A DNA stretch of 14,856 bases from the NCBI GenBank assembly GCA_910595815.1, contig CAJVCM010000009.1, positions 1 through 14,856 of the forward strand. The letters run 5' to 3'. Below are positions 1 to 8,036 of this stretch, in pieces. A model generated the notes under the pieces. It was not told the DNA's origin and made no database searches. It worked only from the letters and a program-made list of their open reading frames with translations. This DNA comes from Candidatus Thioglobus plumae. GTDB lineage: Bacteria; Pseudomonadota; Gammaproteobacteria; PS1; Pseudothioglobaceae. The position numbers and the translations under genes are program-made. Every line of letters starts with the position of its first letter. Position 1 is the first letter of the stretch.

Positions 1-2201
1 CCACGTAAGGCAGCTAACATTTTTTCTTTAAGACCGCCAATCGGTGTAATCTCGCCTCGAAGTGTAATCTCGCCTGTCATTGCCACATCAGCTCTAACTT
101 TACGTCCTGTTAATACCGACACCAATGCCGTACACATTGCTGCACCCGCACTTGGTCCATCTTTAGGCGTTGAGCCATCAGGTACGTGAATATGGATATC
201 AAGTTTTTCATGGAAATCTACTGGAACTTTAAGTTCTTTTGCTCGCGTACGCACAACACTCATTGCTGCTTGAATGGATTCTTTCATTACATCGCCTAAC
301 TGACCCGTGTAATTAAGTTTGCCTTTGCCTTTGTAAGTAGTAGCCTCAATAGTCAGTAAATCTCCACCTACCGATGTCCATGCTAGGCCTGTTACTTCAC
401 CCACTTGATTATGCTCTTCTGCCAAACCGTAGCGGAATTTTTTAACACCTAAATATTTTGACAAACTTTTAGCATTGATAATCGCTCTACTTTTGCGTTT
501 TTTAAGCACAACTTCCTTTACCACTTTACGGCAAATCGTACTAATAGTACGACTCAAACTACGAACGCCGGCCTCGCGTGTGTAATAGCGAATAATATCT
601 AAAATAGCCGAATCTTTAAAATCAATCTCGCTCGACTTGATGCCATTATTTTCCATCGCCTTTGCGACTAAATGACGCTTGGCAATTTGTACTTTTTCAT
701 CTTCAGTATAGCCTGATAATTCAATAATTTCCATGCGGTCTAACAACGGCTGTGGCAAATCAAGTGAGTTAGCTGTTGCCACAAACATCACTTGAGAAAG
801 ATCGTAATCAACCTCTAAATAATGATCATTAAATGTGTGGTTTTGTTCAGGATCTAGCACCTCTAGCATTGCTGAAGATGGATCGCCTCGGTAATCACTG
901 GCCATTTTTTCAATTTCATCTAGCAAAAATAGTGGGTTCTTAACCTTTACTTTTTGCATTTTTTGCACGATAGAACCTGGCATAGCACCAATATAAGTGC
1001 GTCTATGACCGCGAATTTCAGCCTCATCACGCACGCCACCTAGCGCCATGCGCACATACTTGCGATTAACCGCTTTAGCAATCGACTCGCCCAGTGAAGT
1101 TTTACCCACGCCAGGAGGGCCAACAAGGCACAAAATATTGGCTTTATTGTGGGTAACGCGTGTTTGTACAGCCAAATGCTCTAAGATTCGCTCCTTGACT
1201 TTATTTAACCCATAGTGATCACCATCTAAAATCTTTTGGGCCTTATCTAGATCTTTGTTAATAATGGTTTTTTTCTTCCATGGCACATCACATAAATTTT
1301 CGATATAGGTGCGAATAATGGAAGCGTCTGATGATTGAGAAGACATACGAGAAAGTTTCTTTAACTCAGATTCTGCTTTGGCTTTAACAGCTTTAGGCAT
1401 TTTTGCTTTGTTGATACTTACTTGCAAATCCTCAATTTCATTTTCGTCTTCAGCCTGCCCCAATTCTTTTTGAATCGACTTCATTTGTTCATTCAAATAG
1501 TAGTCTCTTTGATTAGACTCCATTTGCTTGCGCACACGAGATTGAATTTTCTTTTCAGCACTGAGCACATCGATCTCACCTTGAAGAACTGCCAAGACCT
1601 TATCCAATCTATCTTTAGCATGGTCGCCCTCAAGCAGGGATTGTTTTTCATTAAGCTTAAGATTTAAATTGGCAATAATGACATCACTAAAACGCTCAAC
1701 ATCAGAAATATCTTGCAACACTTTAAACACCTCTTCAGGTATTTTTTTATTAAGTTTAATATAAGATTCAAAACCATCTAATGCCAAACGCATCATCGCT
1801 TTGACTTCAATATTTTCACTAGACTCTAGATTAAATTCACTAACTGAAACTTCAGTGTAGTCATCCGCTTCAAAAAATTGATCAATCTTCGCACGTTTAA
1901 CACCTTCAACCAAAACTTTAATCGTGCCGTCAGGTAGCTTTAACATTTGTAAGATTGTTGCTAGCGTACCTACCTGATGTAAATCATCATTAACAGGATT
2001 CTCAGTTTTTTCATCTTTTTGTGCCACTAAAAAGATGAATTTATTGGTGCCCATTGCTTGAGTGATCGCATTAACAGAGGATTTTCTGCCGACAAAAAGT
2101 GGCATAACTGTATGCGGAAAAACCACCACATCACGCAAAGGTAATAAAGGCACTCGTTCCTGGGTTAGATCAATTACTTCTGTTGTGGCTTCTGTTCCCA
2201 T
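1..2201 (-). CDS. lon: Lon protease (ATP-dependent, LonA type), C-terminus cut by window edge
   Basis: Cytosolic AAA+ serine protease that unfolds and degrades damaged and short-lived regulatory proteins. 733 residues are visible; E. coli Lon has 784, so roughly 50 C-terminal residues lie outside. Seen: N-terminal substrate-binding domain starting with VPLLPLRDVVVFPH; Walker A GPPGVGKTS with Lys367; Walker B LLDEIE with Asp428; protease motif PKDGPSAG with Ser684; GGLKEK with Lys727. The Ser-Lys spacing of 43 matches the E. coli Ser679/Lys722 dyad. No in-frame stop was found. The ATG at 2201 is the first usable start, because a TGA lies three codons upstream. It sits inside the hflX 3' end (28-nt overlap), with an AAGGTG ribosome-binding-like sequence at 2212-2217. 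It is last of the visible tig-clpP-clpX-hflX-lon genes, so translation is probably coupled to hflX. Confidence 0.97.
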   Translation of the reverse strand, partial: MGTEATTEVIDLTQERVPLLPLRDVVVFPHTVMPLFVGRKSSVNAITQAMGTNKFIFLVAQKDEKTENPVNDDLHQVGTLATILQMLKLPDGTIKVLVEGVKRAKIDQFFEADDYTEVSVSEFNLESSENIEVKAMMRLALDGFESYIKLNKKIPEEVFKVLQDISDVERFSDVIIANLNLKLNEKQSLLEGDHAKDRLDKVLAVLQGEIDVLSAEKKIQSRVRKQMESNQRDYYLNEQMKSIQKELGQAEDENEIEDLQVSINKAKMPKAVKAKAESELKKLSRMSSQSSDASIIRTYIENLCDVPWKKKTIINKDLDKAQKILDGDHYGLNKVKERILEHLAVQTRVTHNKANILCLVGPPGVGKTSLGESIAKAVNRKYVRMALGGVRDEAEIRGHRRTYIGAMPGSIVQKMQKVKVKNPLFLLDEIEKMASDYRGDPSSAMLEVLDPEQNHTFNDHYLEVDYDLSQVMFVATANSLDLPQPLLDRMEIIELSGYTEDEKVQIAKRHLVAKAMENNGIKSSEIDFKDSAILDIIRYYTREAGVRSLSRTISTICRKVVKEVVLKKRKSRAIINAKSLSKYLGVKKFRYGLAEEHNQVGEVTGLAWTSVGGDLLTIEATTYKGKGKLNYTGQLGDVMKESIQAAMSVVRTRAKELKVPVDFHEKLDIHIHVPDGSTPKDGPSAGAAMCTALVSVLTGRKVRADVAMTGEITLRGEITPIGGLKEKMLAALR

Positions 2202-3490
2202 AACAATTCAACACCTTGTTTGTTTAATAATTTAGATAGATAGTGGTTTGTCACGTTAATTTCAAGTACCCAAGCACCAAAATCATCCACCTTCTCATTG
2301 TGGATATAACCAATATTGTGGATCTCACTACGAATATAAGCCGATTGCACATCCAGTTGTATTTTGGCACGTGTCATCATACCACTAAGCTGTTCTGCTA
2401 ATGCTTGATAAAGAAAATCAATACCCGTATCTGCTTGTGCTGAAATCCATACACGATAAATTCTACCGTCTTTATCACGATCCATCCTTGGCTCAAAATC
2501 AGGCAAACAATCAATCTTGTTCATCACCAAAATAGTGGGGATTTTATCCGCACCGATTTCCAAAATAATACTTTCTACTTGGCCAATTTTTTCAATATTG
2601 TATTCGTCAGCTGCATCCACAATATGTAGTAGTACATCAGAGCGTTTTGTTTCCTCTAGCGTGGATTTAAAAGCATCAACCAGGTCATGAGGTAAGTCTT
2701 GAATAAAACCTACTGTATCGGCAATAACAGCCTCGCCTGAGGCTGGCAATATCACACGTCGAATGGTTGAATCTAGTGTGGCAAAGAGTTGATCGTGTGC
2801 AAATACACCCGCATCAGTCAGCCTGTTAAATAAAGTCGACTTTCCAGCATTGGTATAACCCGCCAATGCAATCATAGGCAGCTCATTTTTAACTCGTGAT
2901 TTTCGGCCTAAATCACGCTGCTTATGCACCTTATCTAATCGTTTGGTAATATTTTTAATACGTACAGCGATTAATCGCTTGTCTGTTTCTAGTTGCGTCT
3001 CACCTGGACCACGCATACCAATACCACCTTTTTGGCGCTCTAGATGCGTCCAACCACGTACTAATCGAGTTGATAAATGGCGAAGTTGAGCTAGTTCAAC
3101 TTGCAGCTTTCCTTCAAAAGAATTTGCTCGTAATGCAAATATATCAAGGATAAGGCCGGTACGATCCATCACCTGGCACTCTAATGTTTTTTCAAGGTTG
3201 CGCTCTTGGGAGGGAGATAACTCTGGCGAAAAGATAACTAAATCAAGCTCAAGCTCTTTAACCATCTGTGCAATTTCGTCAACCTTGCCTGTGCCAATGT
3301 AATATTGAGCTTTGGTCGAATTTCGATTAACTTGAATAGCTTCAACAATATCTAAGCCTGCTGATTCAGCTAATTCTCTAAATTCAGATTTGGCATTGTG
3401 AATATTGCGTGTTGAGGGCAACTCAACATAAACCAACAAGGTTCTCTCACCTTGCCCTACAGCGTCTTTTTGACGATCAAATAATTCCAA
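2174..3490 (-). CDS. hflX: GTPase HflX (ribosome-splitting/rescue)
   Basis: HflX binds the 50S subunit and splits stalled or stressed 70S ribosomes using GTP. The 438 residues (E. coli 426) show the HflX N-terminal domain, the glycine-rich linker GGIGMRGPGETQLETD (155-170), then a TRAFAC GTPase domain: G1 GYTNAGKST (211-219), G3 DTVG (258-261), G4 NKID (324-327) and G5 SAQ (350-352). The start at 3490 is TTG. There is no ATG or GTG between the upstream in-frame stop and the conserved FDR segment that opens E. coli HflX, and the first internal Met is residue 107. No good Shine-Dalgarno sequence is visible in the 20-nt gap after clpX, so initiation probably depends on clpX translation. In most gammaproteobacteria hflX follows hfq; here it sits between clpX and lon. 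Confidence 0.95.
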   Translation of the reverse strand: MELFDRQKDAVGQGERTLLVYVELPSTRNIHNAKSEFRELAESAGLDIVEAIQVNRNSTKAQYYIGTGKVDEIAQMVKELELDLVIFSPELSPSQERNLEKTLECQVMDRTGLILDIFALRANSFEGKLQVELAQLRHLSTRLVRGWTHLERQKGGIGMRGPGETQLETDKRLIAVRIKNITKRLDKVHKQRDLGRKSRVKNELPMIALAGYTNAGKSTLFNRLTDAGVFAHDQLFATLDSTIRRVILPASGEAVIADTVGFIQDLPHDLVDAFKSTLEETKRSDVLLHIVDAADEYNIEKIGQVESIILEIGADKIPTILVMNKIDCLPDFEPRMDRDKDGRIYRVWISAQADTGIDFLYQALAEQLSGMMTRAKIQLDVQSAYIRSEIHNIGYIHNEKVDDFGAWVLEINVTNHYLSKLLNKQGVELLWEQKPQQK

Positions 3491-3510
3491 CTGAGTGCAG
3501 GCCGCGTGGG

Positions 3511-4767
3511 TTAGCTAGCTTTTTTAGGTTTCTTGGCTGGCTGATACACCATTAGTGGTGCCTTCTCTCTTTCAACCACTGCTTTGTCGATTACTACTTC
3601 GTTTACATCATCTAATGATGGTAATTCAAACATTGTGTCTAATAATAAGTCTTCTAGAATAGAGCGCAGACCTCGAGCACCTGTTTTGCGTTTAATGGCT
3701 AACTTGGCAATCGCTGATAGGGCTTGCTTTTTAAATGTTAATTTAACACCTTCCATTAAAAACACTTCTTGGAACTGTTTAACTACTGAATTTTTAGGCT
3801 CCGTTAAGATTTGGATCAAAGCATCTTCATCTAGCTCTCCTAGCGCAGTTTGCACTGGCAAACGACCGACCAATTCTGGAATCAAGCCGTACTTAATTAG
3901 ATCTTCTGGTTCAATCAACTCAAACAGATCCGTTAACGTTTTTTCTTTACTCTCGTCTTTTACCTCAGCAGAGAAACCAATACTAGTCGAGCTTTCAACT
4001 CGTCTTCCAATAATTTTGTCTAAACCATCAAACGCACCGCCACAAATAAATAAAATCTTTGAGGTGTCTACATCGATGGTTTCTTGATTAGGGTGCTTAC
4101 GTCCGCCTTGAGGTGGTACTGAAGCCACTGTGCCTTCAATTAACTTAAGCATGGCTTGCTGCACACCTTCACCCGAAACATCACGGGTGATAGAGGGAGA
4201 ATCTGAACGACGTGAAATTTTATCAATTTCATCAATAAAGATAATGCCGCGCTCTGCACGGTCCGCATCAAAATCACATTTTGACAATAAACTTTTAATC
4301 ACATTTTCAACATCATCACCCACATAACCCGCCTCAGTCAGCGTGGTTGCATCGGCAACTGTAAATGGCACGTCCAAGATACGCGCTAGTGTTTGCGCCA
4401 ATAGCGTCTTACCTGAGCCTGTTGGGCCAATCATTAAGATATTAGACTTATCCAACTCAACATCGTTGGAAATATAGCCACTTTGTAGGCGCTTGTAATG
4501 GTTATAAACTGCAACAGAAAGCACCTTTTTAGCATGGTCTTGCCCAATCACATAGTCGTTTAAAAAATCTAATAATTCTTTAGGCTTGTAATCCCATTCT
4601 TGATGGGTATCTGTAATTTCTTTAAGCGCTTGTTCTTGTACTAAATCATGGCATGATTCAATACATTCGTTACAAATATAAACACCTGGACCTGCAATTA
4701 AGCGACTAACCTCAGCTTTAGCTTTGCCACAAAATGAACAATTTAATTCTTCGATATCTGCTGCCAT
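3511..4767 (-). CDS. clpX: ClpX, ATPase subunit of ClpXP protease
   Basis: Hexameric AAA+ unfoldase that recognises tagged proteins and threads them into ClpP. The 418 residues (E. coli 424) hold an N-terminal zinc-binding domain with Cys10, Cys13, Cys32 and Cys35; Walker A GPTGSGKT (114-121); pore-loop GYVG (147-150); Walker B IIFIDE (175-180); RKH loop (223-225); the ClpP-docking IGF loop (263-265); and a sensor-2 GARGLR segment (363-368). All key elements are present, so the enzyme should be functional. The ATG at 4767 is preceded by a clear AAGGAG that overlaps the clpP stop codon. It lies 13 nt downstream of clpP, the expected partner, and 20 nt upstream of hflX. Confidence 0.98.
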   Translation of the reverse strand: MAADIEELNCSFCGKAKAEVSRLIAGPGVYICNECIESCHDLVQEQALKEITDTHQEWDYKPKELLDFLNDYVIGQDHAKKVLSVAVYNHYKRLQSGYISNDVELDKSNILMIGPTGSGKTLLAQTLARILDVPFTVADATTLTEAGYVGDDVENVIKSLLSKCDFDADRAERGIIFIDEIDKISRRSDSPSITRDVSGEGVQQAMLKLIEGTVASVPPQGGRKHPNQETIDVDTSKILFICGGAFDGLDKIIGRRVESSTSIGFSAEVKDESKEKTLTDLFELIEPEDLIKYGLIPELVGRLPVQTALGELDEDALIQILTEPKNSVVKQFQEVFLMEGVKLTFKKQALSAIAKLAIKRKTGARGLRSILEDLLLDTMFELPSLDDVNEVVIDKAVVEREKAPLMVYQPAKKPKKAS

Positions 4768-4776
4768 AGACTAAAA

Positions 4777-4782
4777 CTCCTT
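4777..4782 (-). promoter_or_regulatory. Shine-Dalgarno sequence of clpX overlapping the clpP stop
   Basis: The minus strand reads AAGGAG, nine nucleotides before the clpX ATG. Its first two bases are the last two of the clpP TAA stop (4781-4783), so a ribosome finishing clpP is placed directly on the clpX start. This is one of only a few strong ribosome-binding sites in the window. Confidence 0.85.
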
Positions 4783-5377
4783 AGCGTTTTGTAAGTACTT
4801 TATCAATTAAGCCGTATGCTGCTGCTTCAGAAGCTGACATAAAGTTATCTCTGTCTGTATCTTTTTGAACGGTAGCAATACTTTGTCCAGTGTGTGATTT
4901 CAATATCAGATTAAGCTTCTCTCTCACTTTTAAAATCTCTTTTGCGTGAATATCAATATCACTAGCTTGACCCGAGAAACCACCTAAAGGTTGGTGAATC
5001 ATCATTCTCGCATGTGGCAAGGCAAAACGTTTACCTTCAGCACCAGCAGTTAATAATAACGCACCCATGCTCGCTGCTTGACCAATACATAAAGTAGAGA
5101 CATCTGGCTTAATAAACTGCATAGTGTCATAGATAGCCAAACCCGCAGAAACTGACCCGCCTGGTGAATTAATATACAAGTGAATGTCTTTATCTGGGTT
5201 TTCAGATTCTAAAAATAACAGTTGAGCTACAATCACGTTAGCCATGTAATCTTCAACAGGGCCCACTAAGAAAATAACACGTTCTTTTAAAAGACGCGAA
5301 TAAATATCATAAGCGCGCTCGCCTCGGGCAGATTGCTCCACCACCATCGGGATTTGATTTAAGTTCTGAATTGTCAT
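4781..5377 (-). CDS. clpP: ClpP, proteolytic subunit of Clp protease
   Basis: Serine peptidase forming the tetradecameric chamber that degrades substrates delivered by ClpX (ClpA is not in this window). At 198 residues it is close to E. coli (207 with propeptide). The catalytic triad is complete and spaced as in E. coli: Ser103 in [10 protein letters not shown], His128 in MMIHQP and Asp177 in [10 protein letters not shown]. The N-terminus before [21 protein letters not shown] is about nine residues shorter than in E. coli, so the removed propeptide would be short. The ATG starts immediately after the tig TAA with no gap and no evident Shine-Dalgarno sequence, which points to reinitiation after tig. 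Confidence 0.98.
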   Translation of the reverse strand: MTIQNLNQIPMVVEQSARGERAYDIYSRLLKERVIFLVGPVEDYMANVIVAQLLFLESENPDKDIHLYINSPGGSVSAGLAIYDTMQFIKPDVSTLCIGQAASMGALLLTAGAEGKRFALPHARMMIHQPLGGFSGQASDIDIHAKEILKVREKLNLILKSHTGQSIATVQKDTDRDNFMSASEAAAYGLIDKVLTKR

Positions 5378-6685
5378 TTATGCTCGTTGTGGCGCTGGCG
5401 CTGTCACTTCCTGAAATTTTTTATTTTTAACGGTAACAGTTGCCTTTTCTAAAACAACATCTTGCACCATTTTTTCAACCACTAATAACTCAACATGCGT
5501 GAGTCTTGTTGGATCTTCGTTGTAGTAGTCTATCATTTGTTGTGCATTTTCGCCATACATCTGTGACATTTCTTCTAACTTGGCATCAAGCTGTTCCTTG
5601 CTTGCGGTGAGCTTATTACTGCTCGCAACTTCACCAATCAGTAAGCCTAACTTAACACGGCGCTCGCCCTCTGTATTGAAAGCAGATGCTTCTAGATCGG
5701 CTTGAGGCTGCATGCCTTGTTGCTGCATACGCTCTTGCATTTCTTGAAGTAAGTTCTGCGCTTCACTATCAATACTGGCTTGCGGCACAGTAAAATCATT
5801 TGCTACTAATAACGCATCAAAAATTGCATTTTTATTCTCTTCTGCAAGGCGGTTATCAATTTCAACACGCATTTGCTCTTTCATGCTTTTTTTCAAGGCA
5901 TCCATGTCTTTTTCGCCAAATTTTTCAGCAAACTTATCATCTAACTTGGGCGCTTTAGGAGAAGCCACATCTGTCACAGTGATTTCAAAAGTAACCTCAT
6001 TGCCTGCTAACTGTGGCGCATGATAATCTTTAGGGAAAGTTAAATCCAAGCTGATTGATTTTCCCGGGGCAACATCAGTTAGTCCATCTTCAAAGCCTTT
6101 AATCATTGAGCCTTTGCCCAATATCAATTGAAAGTCAGTTGATTTTCCACCATCGAATACTTTGCCATTCATAATGCCTTCAAAGTCAATCGTTACTTGA
6201 TCGCCTTCTTTAGATTTACGCTTTACAGATTTGTATTCAGTTGATTGAGTAATTAAACCCTCTAAGGTTTTTTCTTCATCGGCTTTGGTAATTTTTACTT
6301 CAGTTTGCTCGATTTTTAACTTAGAAAAATCAGACACTTTAATCTTAGGATAAACTTCAAATTCAACCGTGTAAGAAAATTCCTCTTTGTCTTTCGAATC
6401 TATTTTAGTAATGGTTGGTCGTGCTGCTGGCGTTACTTTTACGTCAGCCAATGCATCCACTAAAGTTTCGTTAACAATATCATTCACCGCATCTGAAGTT
6501 GCGTTATCGCCAAACTGCTTACGCAAAATAGACAAAGGCACCTTACCCTTTCTAAAGCCATCAATGGCTACTTGTGAGGCCATTTTTTGCAAAACTGCAT
6601 CTGATTTCTGTTTAAAGATATCTGCAGGTAATTTAACCGTTAATGATCTTTTAAGGCCGTCTAATGTTTCTAGTGAAGTTTTCAT
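5378..6685 (-). CDS. tig: Trigger factor, ribosome-associated chaperone and peptidyl-prolyl isomerase
   Basis: Binds near the ribosome exit tunnel and assists folding of nascent chains. The 435 residues (E. coli 432) show the ribosome-binding signature GFRKGKVP (43-50), an FKBP-type isomerase domain at about 160-240 (EGDQVTIDFEG through NEVTFEITVTDV), and a C-terminal substrate-cradle region rich in Glu, Gln and Met. It is the first gene of the five-gene minus-strand run and abuts clpP. The ATG at 6685 agrees with the conserved N-terminus (MKTSLETLDGLKRSLTVKLP). Only a weak GGA precedes it. A TATAAT at 6723-6728 would give a leader of about 30 nt. A second TATAAT-like string lies too close to the ATG for an ordinary leader. 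Confidence 0.97.
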   Translation of the reverse strand: MKTSLETLDGLKRSLTVKLPADIFKQKSDAVLQKMASQVAIDGFRKGKVPLSILRKQFGDNATSDAVNDIVNETLVDALADVKVTPAARPTITKIDSKDKEEFSYTVEFEVYPKIKVSDFSKLKIEQTEVKITKADEEKTLEGLITQSTEYKSVKRKSKEGDQVTIDFEGIMNGKVFDGGKSTDFQLILGKGSMIKGFEDGLTDVAPGKSISLDLTFPKDYHAPQLAGNEVTFEITVTDVASPKAPKLDDKFAEKFGEKDMDALKKSMKEQMRVEIDNRLAEENKNAIFDALLVANDFTVPQASIDSEAQNLLQEMQERMQQQGMQPQADLEASAFNTEGERRVKLGLLIGEVASSNKLTASKEQLDAKLEEMSQMYGENAQQMIDYYNEDPTRLTHVELLVVEKMVQDVVLEKATVTVKNKKFQEVTAPAPQRA

Positions 6686-6722
6686 TTATTATAAATCCAA
6701 TATTGTGCTTAAAAAAGAATGA

Positions 6723-6728
6723 ATTATA
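6723..6728 (-). promoter_or_regulatory. tig: Candidate -10 box for the tig operon
   Basis: The minus strand reads TATAAT, a full match to the sigma-70 -10 consensus, about 37 nt before the tig ATG. It is preceded by a small ACCC-TATC-GGGT inverted repeat. No good -35 element exists at 16-18 nt spacing, so the promoter may need an activator or the match may be chance. It lies downstream of the terminator at 6758-6787, as expected for an independent operon promoter. Confidence 0.45.
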
Positions 6729-6757
6729 CCCGATAGGGTCGTATTTTCATGTGCAAT

Positions 6758-6787
6758 AAAAAAGGCAGTCAGGGCTGCCTTTTTTTT
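6758..6787 (-). terminator. Rho-independent terminator after the cytochrome c4 gene (symmetrical)
   Basis: A GGCAG/CTGCC stem with a 6-nt loop is flanked by six A on one side and eight T on the other, so the A and T runs extend the stem. On the minus strand it lies 38 nt past the cytochrome stop and ends in a U-run, as a terminator for that gene should. The sequence would also work on the plus strand, but no plus-strand gene leads into it. It insulates the tig operon from cytochrome transcription. Confidence 0.85.
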
Positions 6788-6824
6788 AATTTTTAAAGAT
6801 TAAAAAATCATTAAAAGTAAATTT

Positions 6825-7466
6825 TTAATGTAGACCAGCGATATATTCAGAAACTGCATCAATTTCTGCGTTGGTTAAACTCTTGGTAAAGTTAATCATC
6901 ATACCTTCATAGTCATTAGTTCTACTTGGGTTGCTGACACCTGTTTGAGCATTAATCGAATCTTGGCGAAACAACTTAAGCTGCTTAGATACGTAGGCTG
7001 CATGTTGCGAAGATAACGCTGGGAAGCCTGCAGCTGGAATACCTTTACCTTGCGGCCCATGGCAAGCAATACAAGCAGTCACACCAGTTTCTTTCTTACC
7101 ACCACGATAAATTTTTTGACCCAAAGCAATATTTGCATCTTTTTTAGCTACACCTTGAGAAACTGTTTGTGCGGCATAATAAGCGGCTAGATTAGCCATA
7201 TCTGCATCTGTTAATGGGGCAACAATACCCGCCATCATGCCATCAATACGGGCACTCGATTTAAAATCTTGCAACTGTTTCAACAAATAATCTTCACTTT
7301 GGCCCGCTAGCTTTGGAAAGCTTGGTACTACCGAATTACCATTGACGCCATGACAACCAATACAAGTTGTCGCCTTGGCTTGACCAAGAGTCGCATCACC
7401 TATGGCAAACGTATGAGTTGAAATTAAGACAAGTGTCGCAGTAAAAATAAGCGCTAATTTATTCAT
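6825..7466 (-). CDS. Diheme cytochrome c4-like protein, periplasmic
   Basis: Exported electron carrier with two covalently bound hemes. Cytochromes c4 pass electrons from quinol-oxidising complexes to terminal oxidases. The 213 residues begin with a Sec signal peptide (MNKLALIFTATLVLISTHTFA, likely cut after Ala21). Two tandem cytochrome c domains follow with heme motifs CIGCH (35-39) and CIACH (132-136). Candidate axial Met ligands lie in DGMMAG (77/78) and EGMMINF (189/190), and each half has the LAG...QL..F c4 pattern. The ATG at 7466 has a good AGGA ribosome-binding site at 7474-7477. Linkage to divergent engB is common for c4 genes in gammaproteobacteria. In a sulfur oxidiser the donors could include sulfur-oxidation enzymes, which is inference only. 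Confidence 0.93.
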   Translation of the reverse strand: MNKLALIFTATLVLISTHTFAIGDATLGQAKATTCIGCHGVNGNSVVPSFPKLAGQSEDYLLKQLQDFKSSARIDGMMAGIVAPLTDADMANLAAYYAAQTVSQGVAKKDANIALGQKIYRGGKKETGVTACIACHGPQGKGIPAAGFPALSSQHAAYVSKQLKLFRQDSINAQTGVSNPSRTNDYEGMMINFTKSLTNAEIDAVSEYIAGLH

Positions 7467-7482
7467 GTGTGTTTCCTTTTTA

Positions 7483-7521
7483 CAAAAAAATAAGCCGATA
7501 TTATACTCAATATCGGCTTAT
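7483..7521 (-). terminator. Strong intrinsic terminator between the two cytochrome genes
   Basis: A perfect 13-bp inverted repeat (arms 7490-7502 and 7509-7521, loop 7503-7508) is followed on the minus strand by a seven-T run, the form of a Rho-independent terminator for the upstream monoheme cytochrome gene. It ends only 16 nt before the start of the c4 gene, so c4 would need its own promoter or readthrough. A TATAAT lies across the loop and one arm. Confidence 0.85.
7500..7505 (-). promoter_or_regulatory. Possible -10 box for cytochrome c4 inside the terminator hairpin
   Basis: The minus strand reads TATAAT across the loop and 3' arm of the hairpin at 7490-7521. Transcription from it would begin near 7493 and give a leader of about 27 nt carrying the AGGA ribosome-binding site. 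No convincing -35 element is seen at normal spacing. The hairpin sequence is AT-rich, so a chance match is possible. Confidence 0.3.
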
Positions 7522-7562
7522 CATAATATAGGATTTAACAACTAAACCCTATAAATAATTTA

Positions 7563-7580
7563 TTGCAGCTGTAGCCGCAA
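7563..7580 (-). other. Small hairpin just after the monoheme cytochrome stop
   Basis: The arms TTGCGGC and GCTGCAA (one G-U pair) enclose a 4-nt loop, six nucleotides past the stop codon on the minus strand. It is followed by AT-rich sequence without a clean U-run. It could stabilise the mRNA 3' end or act as a weak first terminator ahead of the one at 7483-7521. Confidence 0.4.
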
Positions 7581-7586
7581 TGAAAA

Positions 7587-7859
7587 TTATTTTGAAGCTA
7601 AGAAATCAGCGATTGCTTGCTCTTGACCTGCAGCCATGCCAGCCATAGCGTTCATTGTTGCATTCTTACGTGCACCAGATTGGAAATCTTTCAATTGCTG
7701 AACAATCCATGATGCATCTTTACCTGCTAACGCTGGAGCGCTTGCGCCTTGACCAGCACCACCGTGACAACCTGCACAACCTAATGCCATGTATGGGTTT
7801 GCTTGAACTGAACCAATTGATAATGCAACTGTTGCTGCTACTAATAAAATCTTTTTCAT
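7587..7859 (-). CDS. Small monoheme class I cytochrome c, periplasmic
   Basis: A 90-residue exported cytochrome. The Sec signal peptide MKKILLVAATVALSIGSVQA is probably cut after Ala20, leaving about 70 residues. One heme motif, CAGCH (28-32), is present; Met69, Met72 or Met75 are candidate axial ligands. The pattern after the heme (PALAGKDASWIVQQLKDFQSGAR) closely resembles each half of the neighbouring c4 protein, so this looks like a single-domain relative (c553/c5-like). A strong AGGAG ribosome-binding site at 7866-7870 lies six nucleotides before the ATG, suggesting high expression. It is separated from the c4 gene by a strong terminator. Redox partners cannot be read from the sequence; a soluble electron shuttle to an oxidase or from a dehydrogenase is likely. 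Confidence 0.9.
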   Translation of the reverse strand: MKKILLVAATVALSIGSVQANPYMALGCAGCHGGAGQGASAPALAGKDASWIVQQLKDFQSGARKNATMNAMAGMAAGQEQAIADFLASK

Positions 7860-7928
7860 TACTTTCTCCTTTTTTTTAAAACTAATAAATTATCTTAAAC
7901 TAATGATAACAATATACCACGAACCTGA

Positions 7929-7934
7929 ATTATA
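7929..7934 (-). promoter_or_regulatory. Candidate -10 box for the monoheme cytochrome
   Basis: The minus strand reads TATAAT about 70 nt before the ATG. No good -35 hexamer lies 16-18 nt upstream; that region is instead A/T tracts that could act as an UP element or as bent DNA. Assignment rests on the perfect hexamer and its position only. Confidence 0.4.
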
Positions 7935-8030
7935 CCTGTTTTTTTCAAAAAAAGAACATTCTGTCGTTTTTTTCCAACTGTCAAGCCACTTGTTAATGCG
8001 CTAAGCCAATTTACTTACAAGATTTCACGG

Positions 8031-8036
8031 TAGAAT
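8031..8036 (+). promoter_or_regulatory. engB: Candidate -10 box for engB
   Basis: TAGAAT matches five of six positions of the -10 consensus and would start a leader of about 31 nt before the engB ATG. The -35 region is weak (TTTACT at a short 15-nt spacing). It sits within an ACGGT...ACCGT inverted repeat (8027-8045) that could be a small leader hairpin or operator. Confidence 0.3.

Noticed and set aside
44..75. 14-nt direct repeat GTGTAATCTCGCCT, two copies 18 nt apart in lon
   Set aside because: It encodes two GEIT words in the conserved Lon segment TGEITLRGEITPIGG, so protein conservation explains it.
2174..3490. hflX as a pseudogene because it has no ATG start
   Set aside because: The frame is complete with all GTPase motifs, and a TTG sits exactly where homologues begin.
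3584..4087. 167-codon open frame on the plus strand inside clpX
   Set aside because: It is antisense to a fully conserved clpX coding region and resembles no protein family; codon structure of clpX explains it.
6729..6755. Possible heat-shock (sigma-32) promoter upstream of tig (CATGAA ... CCCTAT)
   Set aside because: The two elements are only about 7 nt apart instead of 13-17 and match the consensus poorly.
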